A stretch of DNA of 64,000 bases from Sulfurospirillum halorespirans DSM 13726 (lineage in GTDB: Bacteria > Campylobacterota > Campylobacteria > Campylobacterales > Sulfurospirillaceae): assembly GCF_001723605.1 (NCBI RefSeq), contig NZ_CP017111.1, positions 1,984,001-2,048,000 of the forward strand, written 5' to 3'. Below are positions 35,634-42,877 of the stretch, one piece after another. A program made the position numbers and the translations under genes. The notes beneath the pieces were generated by a model. It saw only the letters and a program-made list of their open reading frames with translations. It was not told the origin of the DNA and searched no databases. How positions within the stretch are numbered: position 1 is the stretch's first letter; the number at the start of each line of letters is the position of its first letter.

Positions 35634-36605
35634 TTAAACGGTACCTTTTTCATACATGGAACGCATTTTGTTTTTTTCAATTCTATTTTTCTCTCTTAAA
35701 GCAATTTTCGCTTTGTATTTTTCAACGCTAAAACCAATAAGCATTAAAAAGGGTGCGGAGATAAAAATAGAGCTGTAAGTTCCAATAATAACACCTAATA
35801 ACATGGTAAAACTAAATCCATGAATGATCTCGCCACCAAAAATATAGAGGGTCAAAACAACAAAGAAAACCAATAAAGAGGTGATCGTTGTACGCGAAAG
35901 TGTTTTAGAAACACAAATATTGATAATATCAGAAAAATTTGTGTTTTTTGTCTCTTCAAGCTCTTCACGAATACGATCAAAAATAATAATCGTGTCGTTA
36001 AGGGAATATCCAATCAGTGTTAAAACAGCGGCTAAAACATCCAGACTAAATTCAATATCAAATAAAATAATAGCGCCTAACGTAATGGTAATATCATGCA
36101 TCAACGTAATAATAGAAGCAATAGCAAACTTCCATTCAAAACGAACGGCAACATAGATTAAGATACCAATCATGGCTAAAATAGCCGATATAATACCTTT
36201 GGATCGCAGTTCACTTCCGATTTTTGGTCCAACAATATCGACTTTTCGGATATCAAAGGCACCTGTATCTTTCAAAAGTGTACGGATATGATCTCCAATA
36301 TCTTGTGAAACACTGTCACTGACCGTTGAAAAACGAATCACAATCTCTTCAGGGGAACCAAATTCTGTAATCAATGCCCCTGCAAACAATTTATCTTTTG
36401 CAAGGTCTTCTCTAATTTTATCCAGAGGGGCCTGTTGCTCATATTTTATTTGAACAACGGTTCCGCCAACAAAGTCAACACCGTAATTAAATCCTTGGGT
36501 AAAGACAAGGATTAAGGAGATGAACGCTAAAAAAAGTGTGGTCATGACAAAAGCACGACCGTATTTCATAAAATTATAAATTTTACCTTTTGAAAAAAAC
36601 TCCAT
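35634..36605 (-). CDS. secF: Sec translocon accessory protein SecF
   Basis: A 323-residue membrane protein. I start at ATG 36605 (MEFFSKGKIY), which overlaps the secD stop by one base (TAATG). It has six transmembrane helices, a periplasmic P4 domain after the first, and the motifs NYGVDFVGGT and TLIGYSLNDTIIIFDRIRE. With SecD it uses the proton gradient to pull proteins through SecYEG. Confidence 0.95.
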   Translation of the reverse strand: MEFFSKGKIYNFMKYGRAFVMTTLFLAFISLILVFTQGFNYGVDFVGGTVVQIKYEQQAPLDKIREDLAKDKLFAGALITEFGSPEEIVIRFSTVSDSVSQDIGDHIRTLLKDTGAFDIRKVDIVGPKIGSELRSKGIISAILAMIGILIYVAVRFEWKFAIASIITLMHDITITLGAIILFDIEFSLDVLAAVLTLIGYSLNDTIIIFDRIREELEETKNTNFSDIINICVSKTLSRTTITSLLVFFVVLTLYIFGGEIIHGFSFTMLLGVIIGTYSSIFISAPFLMLIGFSVEKYKAKIALREKNRIEKNKMRSMYEKGTV

Positions 36606-38188
36606 TAGAGACCTCTCTTTTTCATACCAAACCAAAAACGAATACTATGGTTTTTCTCGATATAAGACATCAATAGCTCATACATTCCGTGTGTTCCTAA
36701 AATGGCTGTCAGCATTGAAATTAAGTTACCAATAAGCATACTAATGGCAAACCCTTTGATAGGCCCCGTACCATACACATAAAGGATAATAGAAGAAACG
36801 GCCAAGGTTAAGTTACCATCGACAATGGCACTCATCGCATTTTCATACCCTTTTTCAACTGCTTGTCTCACCGCGATACCTTGTCGTAAAAGTTCACGAA
36901 TACGCTCATTGATAATCACGTTTGCATCCACCGCCATACCCAGACTTAACACAATACCTGCCATACCTGGAAGCGTTAACGTGGCTCCAAAAAGCGCCAT
37001 AATAGCAACTAAAAGCACCAGGTTGACAAACAATGCAAAGCTCGCAAAAACACCTGCCATGTGGTAGTAAAGTATTAAAAATCCAACTATCAGAAAAAAT
37101 CCAGAGATCAAAGCAATGGTACTTGCTTGAATACTATCAGCTCCCAAAGATGGTCCAACACTTCGTTTTTCAAGCAGTGTAACAGGCGCTAATAAAGCTC
37201 CACTGCGAAGGGCAATCGCCACATCGTGTGCCTCTTTAACGCTAAAGCCACCGCTGATTTGTCCACTTCCGCCACCAATGCGTTCACGAATCACAGGATC
37301 GGAATAGACTTTGTTATCTAAAACAATCGCCAAACGATTGCCAATGTTATTGGCGGTAAAATCACCAAAGATTTTTGCACCCTCAGAGTTCAGTGTAAAG
37401 TTAATCACAGGCTGATGCGTCTCACTAAAAGCAACTTTTGCATCACTGAGCATACTTCCATCAAGTACAGGAATCTCTTTTAAAATATGGCGAACCTGCT
37501 CACTTCTCGCATCGGATAAAATCACATCACCATACTGTGCCGCTTCTGTTGGACTCATCGTATTGACACGATCTTTTCGTTTCTCATCCACTGCCATCAG
37601 CTGTAAATGTGCCGCTTTTGCGATCAATTCACGCGCACGTTGCTCATCTTCCGCTGTTTTAATACCAGGCAGTTCGACAACAATTTTATCGCTGCCTTGT
37701 CGTGCAACATTGGGTTCAGCCAAACCAAATTGATCCAAACGGTTACGAATGGTCTCAACCGCTTGTGAAATAGCATATTCACGAATCAGTTCTTTTTCTT
37801 TATCATTTAAAGAGAGCGTGTAGCGAAGTGACTCTTTTGAAACTTGCAAACCGCTAATGGTTTTAAGCATCTCATCGAGTTTTTTCTCTTCATCTTTATC
37901 AAGAAGTGTTAAAGAGAGCACCTCTTCATCAATTTTAAAATCGTCGATAATAATATCTCCACTTTGCGCGAAGAATTTGATACTTGAAGCAATAGATTTA
38001 ACTTTGGATTTGATAGCTTCTTCGGTTTGCACACCTAAGACCATATGAAGACCGCCTTGAAGATCAAGACCTAAGGCAATTTTAGCCCCTTTTTCACTTT
38101 GCAAGAAAGTAGGCATTGAAAAGCCTACTCCAAAAATAATTGCAATCAGAAAAATGACTAAACGGTAATTAAATTTACCTTTAGGCAT
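36605..38188 (-). CDS. secD: Sec translocon accessory protein SecD
   Basis: A 527-residue membrane protein. The first helix is followed by LGLDLQGGLHMVLGV, then a large periplasmic region with RNRLDQFGLAEP and a C-terminal block of five helices with GMAVDANVIINERIRE. It partners SecF. It starts inside the last 8 nt of yajC. The secD-secF region holds no copy of the TTACATGTAA palindrome, the longest palindrome-free stretch among the gene runs (34.2-39.7 kb). Confidence 0.96.
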   Translation of the reverse strand: MPKGKFNYRLVIFLIAIIFGVGFSMPTFLQSEKGAKIALGLDLQGGLHMVLGVQTEEAIKSKVKSIASSIKFFAQSGDIIIDDFKIDEEVLSLTLLDKDEEKKLDEMLKTISGLQVSKESLRYTLSLNDKEKELIREYAISQAVETIRNRLDQFGLAEPNVARQGSDKIVVELPGIKTAEDEQRARELIAKAAHLQLMAVDEKRKDRVNTMSPTEAAQYGDVILSDARSEQVRHILKEIPVLDGSMLSDAKVAFSETHQPVINFTLNSEGAKIFGDFTANNIGNRLAIVLDNKVYSDPVIRERIGGGSGQISGGFSVKEAHDVAIALRSGALLAPVTLLEKRSVGPSLGADSIQASTIALISGFFLIVGFLILYYHMAGVFASFALFVNLVLLVAIMALFGATLTLPGMAGIVLSLGMAVDANVIINERIRELLRQGIAVRQAVEKGYENAMSAIVDGNLTLAVSSIILYVYGTGPIKGFAISMLIGNLISMLTAILGTHGMYELLMSYIEKNHSIRFWFGMKKRGL

Positions 38189-38456
38189 CGATTTTCTTTG
38201 CGATATACTCTCTTGAAACCTTCACAATGACGCCTTCATCATTAAGCTTAACTTTGATAGAATCTTCTTCAGGTTTCACGACTTCACAAATCAAACCTCC
38301 ACTGGTAATGACTTTGTCGCCTTTTTTGAGTGCCTCAAGCATTTCTTTGTGCTTTTTTACCTGCTTTTGTTGGGGTCTAATCACAAGAAAATAGAAAATT
38401 GCGAAAAGAACAACGAGTGGGAGTAAAGAAGAGAGTAAACTTGCAGAACCTTGCAT
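38181..38456 (-). CDS. yajC: preprotein translocase subunit YajC
   Basis: A 91-residue protein with one N-terminal membrane helix (LLPLVVLFAIFYFLVIRPQQKQ) and the family block LKKGDKVITSGGL. It is the accessory subunit of SecDF. It is the first gene of the long minus-strand run. Only 11 bp separate it from the divergent lnt, so its promoter must lie within lnt codons. Confidence 0.94.
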   Translation of the reverse strand: MQGSASLLSSLLPLVVLFAIFYFLVIRPQQKQVKKHKEMLEALKKGDKVITSGGLICEVVKPEEDSIKVKLNDEGVIVKVSREYIAKKIDA

Positions 38457-38467
38457 GGAAATCCTTT

Positions 38468-39700
38468 ATGAAAAAAAATTTAGAGATATATTTTACCCGC
38501 ATTTACATAATAAAAGCCTTTGTTATAGCACTCTTGCTTTCTGCCTTTATCTACCTCGAATATTTTGAACTAACATTGCTCATACTTAACTCCCTCCTAG
38601 CCTTTGCGGGATTTTACCTCCTCTTGGGCGAAAATCGCGTGGTATGGTTTTGGAGTGGTCTGTTTATGGGGCTTTTATGGTTTTACTGGATTAGTTTTAG
38701 TTTTGTCTATTACGATTTGAGCTTTCTCATCCCATTCATCATTTTCGGTGTGGCTTTCGTTTATGGCATTCTTTTTTGGCTGATTGGACGCATTGGAAGC
38801 ACTATGTATCTCCAAGCGCCATTGCTATTTGGAGTGAGCTTTGTCGATCCTTTTGGTTTTAATTGGCTAAAGCTTGAAGTGATCTTCATTGATACCTATT
38901 TTTCAACCACACACCTTGCCTTTGGACTCTTTTTAAGCGGAATTACCCTTTTAAAAGCTCTTCCAAAATGGTTTAAAGCAGCAGCGCTGATTCCGCTTCT
39001 AGGAGCTCTTTACCAGACAACTCCCACGGTGACGCTTCCGAAAATGGACATTGCTATCCCTTCAATGAACATTCCTCAATCCCAACGTTGGGATGAGAAG
39101 TACCAACAAGAGGCGATTGATCTGAATTTTTCGTTGATTGAACACGCCATTGCGCAAAATAAAGAGCTGATTATTTTCCCAGAGAGTGCTTTTCCACTTT
39201 ACCTAAACCGAGCACCTCGTTTGATTGAAGCGCTCAAAGTGTATTCTCAAAAGATTACCATTGTTACAGGATCGTTAACGTATGAAGAGGATCAAGGATT
39301 TTTTAACTCGTCGTATCTTTTTCAAAAGGGAGAGATGCAGATTGCCCATAAAATTATTCTGGTTCCGTTTGGTGAAGAGATACCTTTCCCCAGTTTTATG
39401 GTTGAGCTCATCAATAAACTCTTTTTTGATGGAGCCAAAGATTATCAAAAAGCAAAAGAGCCACAAGATTTTGTGATCAACGGGATCTCGTTTCGAAGTG
39501 CCATTTGCTATGAAGGAACCAATCCTAAACTTTTTGAAGGCAATCCCAAACAGATGATTGTTATCAGCAATAATGCGTGGTTTAGCCCATCCATTGAGCA
39601 AACGCTGCAATATCTACTTTTGCGGCTGTATGCGAAAAAATATCAAACGGTGATTTATCACAGTGCCAACAGCGGAAAAAGCGGAGTCATTCTGCCTTAA
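38468..39700 (+). CDS. lnt: apolipoprotein N-acyltransferase
   Basis: A 410-residue enzyme starting MKKNLEIYF at ATG 38468. The N-terminal half is a bundle of membrane helices; the C-terminal half is a nitrilase domain with IIFPESAFPLY (Glu), KIILVPFGE (Lys) and RSAICYEGTNP (Cys), the catalytic triad. It adds the third acyl chain to lipoproteins in the inner membrane. A hairpin terminator lies at its stop, facing metK. Confidence 0.92.
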   Translation: MKKNLEIYFTRIYIIKAFVIALLLSAFIYLEYFELTLLILNSLLAFAGFYLLLGENRVVWFWSGLFMGLLWFYWISFSFVYYDLSFLIPFIIFGVAFVYGILFWLIGRIGSTMYLQAPLLFGVSFVDPFGFNWLKLEVIFIDTYFSTTHLAFGLFLSGITLLKALPKWFKAAALIPLLGALYQTTPTVTLPKMDIAIPSMNIPQSQRWDEKYQQEAIDLNFSLIEHAIAQNKELIIFPESAFPLYLNRAPRLIEALKVYSQKITIVTGSLTYEEDQGFFNSSYLFQKGEMQIAHKIILVPFGEEIPFPSFMVELINKLFFDGAKDYQKAKEPQDFVINGISFRSAICYEGTNPKLFEGNPKQMIVISNNAWFSPSIEQTLQYLLLRLYAKKYQTVIYHSANSGKSGVILP

Positions 39701-39724
39701 AGGCACTCTTTTGAGTGCCTTTAA
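39697..39724. terminator. bidirectional terminator between lnt and metK
   Basis: TTAAAGGCACTC-TTTT-GAGTGCCTTTAA forms a perfect 12-bp hairpin that includes the lnt stop codon. It serves converging lnt and metK. The palindrome TTTACATGTAAA (39729-39740) lies between it and the metK stop. Confidence 0.75.
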
Positions 39725-39740
39725 ACGCTTTACATGTAAA

Positions 39741-40955
39741 CTATTTTTTGAGTGCTTTAAAGAGCTCTAAACTGTCCAATTTTTCCCACGGATAATCACT
39801 CTGTCCCACCTGTCCACGCGCTGCAACATCAGCATACAAGAAGGTTTCGCCACTTGGCTTATCCAACCCAAATTTTGCAGTAATCCAACGCGGTGTTAAA
39901 CTAAAGGTTTCAAGCACAAATGTAGAAAGATCATCATCTCCGATACTGGTATACGTTCCTGACGTATCAACAGCGATAGAGACAGGTTTGGCAACGCCAA
40001 TAGCGTAAGAGAGCTGAACGGAGCATTTTTTAGCCAAACCTGCGGCTACAATGTGTTTTGCAATCCAACGTGCTGCATAAAGTCCACTACGATCGACTTT
40101 GGTGTAATCTTTACTCGATTGTGCACCGCCACCAATGGGAGAGTAGCCACCAAAACTATCCACAATCAATTTACGACCCGTGAGTCCAGAATCATGTAAT
40201 GAACTGTGGTTGACATAACGACCCGTTGGGTTGATGTGAATAATGGTGTTATTAGGATCATAAAGCTCTGTTGGAAGCCCTGTATCGTCAATCAATCCTT
40301 TGATGAGAGAACGAACCTCTTCAATGGAGAGATGCTCATTGGAAGGGGCAGAGACAACAATGGTATGAATTTTTTGAGGTTTGCACTCTTCAAAATTTTG
40401 TTTCGTACCGTAATCCACCGTCACTTGCGTTTTAATGTCAACGCCTAGTTTATGGTTGTGGGTTAGGGCATAGCTGTAGACTTTATCGCACAGCATTCTG
40501 GCATACGTAATTGCCGAAGGCATAAAATCAGCGGTCTCAGAAGAGGCAAAACCAAACATAATACCTTGATCGCCTGCGCCAATTTCGCCGCTCTCTTGGT
40601 CAACACCTTGGTTGATGTCGCTGCTTTGTTGATTCAGAAGCACTTGCACTTTCACATCATCGGGGTGAAGACACTGCTCTTTGGTAAAGGCAGATTTTCC
40701 ATCGTACCCAATTTTTGCCAGTGCATCTTTCACGATTGTTTCATAATCTGTGAAAGAGAGAATACTTTTCGTATTAACCTCGCCACCAATGATGACATGC
40801 TTTCCAGCCACAAAAACCTCACTCGCAACGCGTGAATTTTTATCCGCGATCAGGAGTCTGTCAACAATGCTATCGGCAATGATGTCAGCACATTTGTCAG
40901 GATGCCCTGGGCTTACCACTTCAGAGGTAAAAAGGTAGTGTTTTGTGTGTTCCAT
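39741..40955 (-). CDS. metK: S-adenosylmethionine synthetase
   Basis: A 404-residue MetK. I start at ATG 40955 (MEHTKHYLFTSE); a longer frame to 40994 runs into the repeated leader. Motifs are SPGHPDKCADIIAD, GAGDQGIMFGFA and GGGAQSSKDYTKVDRS. It makes SAM from methionine and ATP. The gene follows a 307-bp leader that contains an unusual repeat element. The TAG stop is followed without a gap by TTTACATGTAAA. Confidence 0.96.
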   Translation of the reverse strand: MEHTKHYLFTSEVVSPGHPDKCADIIADSIVDRLLIADKNSRVASEVFVAGKHVIIGGEVNTKSILSFTDYETIVKDALAKIGYDGKSAFTKEQCLHPDDVKVQVLLNQQSSDINQGVDQESGEIGAGDQGIMFGFASSETADFMPSAITYARMLCDKVYSYALTHNHKLGVDIKTQVTVDYGTKQNFEECKPQKIHTIVVSAPSNEHLSIEEVRSLIKGLIDDTGLPTELYDPNNTIIHINPTGRYVNHSSLHDSGLTGRKLIVDSFGGYSPIGGGAQSSKDYTKVDRSGLYAARWIAKHIVAAGLAKKCSVQLSYAIGVAKPVSIAVDTSGTYTSIGDDDLSTFVLETFSLTPRWITAKFGLDKPSGETFLYADVAARGQVGQSDYPWEKLDSLELFKALKK

Positions 40956-41262
40956 TTTTGTTTTCCATTTCTTTGTTTTCCCATTTTCAGACACGTTTTT
41001 TAAAAAATTATTCGTTTTTTAAAACCCCTTCGGGTGTAAAAATGCTTGTTTTTTAAAAACTTTTATGCTTTCGAGCAAAGCATCTCAAGCATAAAGTCTG
41101 AAAACTTGTTTTCCATCCTTTTGTTTTCCATTTACGGTTTCAAGAAGAGACGAAACATAAAGTAAAATTAAAAGTTTGAACCAAGGCTCCCTTGAGCCCA
41201 CCGCTTGCTAAGAAGAGTATAATACTCTCTTTATTCTAAAAATTTCTTTGTTCATTATGGTA
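40956..41262 (-). other. long structured intergenic leader upstream of metK
   Basis: A 307-bp region without a gene between the AEC transporter stop and metK. Reading toward metK it holds a GAGTATTATACTC palindrome (also a possible -10), a GGCTC-AAGG-GAGCC hairpin (41185-41198), a GTTTC/GAAAC hairpin (41137-41156), then a 121-bp inverted-repeat insert. I could not match it to SAM-I, SAM-II or SAH riboswitch consensus. It may be a 5' leader with an unknown regulatory role, or debris of an inserted element. Confidence 0.4.
40958..41129. repeat. 121-bp inverted-repeat insert flanked by 24-bp direct repeats
   Basis: TTTTCAGAC (40984-40992) and GTCTGAAAA (41096-41104) bound the insert. Flanks 40958-40981 and 41106-41129 share 21 of 24 positions (TTGTTTTCCAT...TTTGTTTTCC). 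The insert holds three copies of GTTTTTTAAAA, an ACCCCTTCGGGT hairpin and TTATGCTT/AAGCATAA (41063-41070, 41087-41094). The flank nearest metK forms its ribosome-binding region, so the far flank is a spare copy of GGAAAACAA with its own ATG. The layout looks like an insertion with target duplication. Confidence 0.5.
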
Positions 41263-42159
41263 CTATGAAATGATAAGATTCCACACACCCATACTGATAA
41301 AAGAGAAGAGAATGCCTAAAGCTAGGGCATTAATCAACAATTCTCGGTTCAGCCCTCCCCTGATGCCAAAAACCACGGCAAGTGTCATCGGAGGCATCGC
41401 CGTTTCCAAAAAAGTAACCTTGACCCATTCGGCTTTTAAATCGGCAAAAACGTAAAATCCTATGAGCATCAAAGATGGTGCAATGACCATTTTAAGGCTG
41501 AGTGCGACCATGTTTTCTTTAAAGTAAAGCGAGAGCGTTCGAAACTCTAACTTCATGCCTACAATGGCTGTAACCAAGGGAATCAATGTCGCTTGAAACT
41601 TATCCAGTATGGTTTCAATCAGCGGCGGAAATTCCGTGCCTTGAAATCCAATGGCAACAAAAATGGCAAGCAGTGGCGGAGAAAAAGCCACCTGTTTGGC
41701 AACATCGCGCACCCGCTGTTCTCTCCCGCCACCCCATGCAATAAGAGGAATTCCAAACGCCATCAGGGCAATAAACGTCCCCATTTGATCGTACACGAGC
41801 GCGTAACTGACCGCATGCAACGAGTAAAATGACTCGATGTAGGAAAAGCCAACAAAGCCTGTATTGCCAAAACCAACAATAACCATCATCGTGACAAGAT
41901 TTTTTCGGTCCAGTTTCATCAAACGCCCAGCACAATAGCCCAGAGCCAAAGAGAGCGCCATCGTAATGTACGCAATGAGAATAATCAAAAAAACTTCATG
42001 GCTAAAGGTCATATGGCGTATTTTGGAAAGGGCAAGGGCAGGGAGGGAAAAGTAGATCACAAACTCGGTTAACGCCTCTGAAATATCGTGTTTGATTTTT
42101 TTAAACAGATACCCTAAGGCAACAAAAATAAAGACAGGAGCAACATTTTCAATCATCAT
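41263..42159 (-). CDS. AEC-family (auxin efflux carrier-like) transporter
   Basis: A 298-residue membrane protein with about ten helices in two halves. Family features are GYLFKKIKHDIS at the start and VGFGNTGFVGFSY near the middle. The start is one of two consecutive ATGs (42159, 42156) with AAAGAAG upstream; the longer frame back to 42183 would be a TTG start without a ribosome site. AEC carriers export organic anions or small metabolites; the substrate cannot be read from sequence. A full palindrome (42167-42178) lies just before the start. Confidence 0.82.
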   Translation of the reverse strand: MMIENVAPVFIFVALGYLFKKIKHDISEALTEFVIYFSLPALALSKIRHMTFSHEVFLIILIAYITMALSLALGYCAGRLMKLDRKNLVTMMVIVGFGNTGFVGFSYIESFYSLHAVSYALVYDQMGTFIALMAFGIPLIAWGGGREQRVRDVAKQVAFSPPLLAIFVAIGFQGTEFPPLIETILDKFQATLIPLVTAIVGMKLEFRTLSLYFKENMVALSLKMVIAPSLMLIGFYVFADLKAEWVKVTFLETAMPPMTLAVVFGIRGGLNRELLINALALGILFSFISMGVWNLIIS

Positions 42160-42196
42160 AACTTCTTTTACATGTAAAGGCAAAAAGGTGCAAAAA

Positions 42197-42877
42197 TTAC
42201 CACGGTTTCGTCGTGCAATTTTCCAAAGCGTTTTCTAACATACCTAAAAATTTCTCGCGTGATAAGACACACGCACCTAAAGATTGGAGGTGATCGGTCG
42301 GTAACTGACAATCAATAAAATCGCCCCCTAATGCGTTCACTTTCTCGCAAAGTCCTACCAAAGCGGCTTTAGAAGCATCACTTTGGGTCGAAAACATCGA
42401 CTCACCGCAAAACACACCTCCAAGATAGAGTCCATACAAACCGCCTACCAATTTTTCCTCACAAAAGGTCTCCACCGAATGCGCAAAACCCTTTACATGT
42501 AAAGCACAAAACGCCTCAATTAACGCTTCACTGATCCAGCTTTTTTGCCCTTTCGCGATCCTCGTTTCCAAACATTGGCGCATCACCTCTTCAAAGCAGG
42601 TGTCATAGCGTATCTCAAAATGTTTCATACGTTTGGCTAAACTTTTGGAGATTTTGATGTCGGAGGGAAGCAGAATCAGTCGAGGATTGGGCGACCACCA
42701 AAGAATCGGATCGCCCTCATTAAACCATGGGAAAATGCCTTGAACGTACGCGCGAAGGAGGCGTTCTGGTTTGAGATCGCCTCCCCATGCTAAAAGCCCC
42801 TCATCACTCGCAATCCTCGGATCGGGAAACGTATAATCACGTGCGTGCAACTGAGGGATGAGTATCTTAGTTTCCAC
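42197..42877 (-). CDS. aat: leucyl/phenylalanyl-tRNA-protein transferase
   Basis: A 226-residue Aat if it starts at GTG 42877, overlapping clpA by 11 nt; no ATG fits well, so the start is uncertain. Motifs: FPWFNEGDPILWWSPNPR, VGGLYGLYLGGVFCGESMFS and DCQLPTDHL. It attaches Leu or Phe to N-terminal Arg/Lys of proteins, making N-degrons read by ClpS and degraded by ClpAP. The clpS-clpA-aat order puts the pathway into one run. One full palindrome (42492). Confidence 0.92.
   Translation of the reverse strand: METKILIPQLHARDYTFPDPRIASDEGLLAWGGDLKPERLLRAYVQGIFPWFNEGDPILWWSPNPRLILLPSDIKISKSLAKRMKHFEIRYDTCFEEVMRQCLETRIAKGQKSWISEALIEAFCALHVKGFAHSVETFCEEKLVGGLYGLYLGGVFCGESMFSTQSDASKAALVGLCEKVNALGGDFIDCQLPTDHLQSLGACVLSREKFLGMLENALENCTTKPW

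Noticed and set aside
40956-41262. SAM-I, SAM-II or SAH riboswitch before metK
   Set aside because: I looked for the conserved core strings of these classes and did not find them; only generic hairpins are present.
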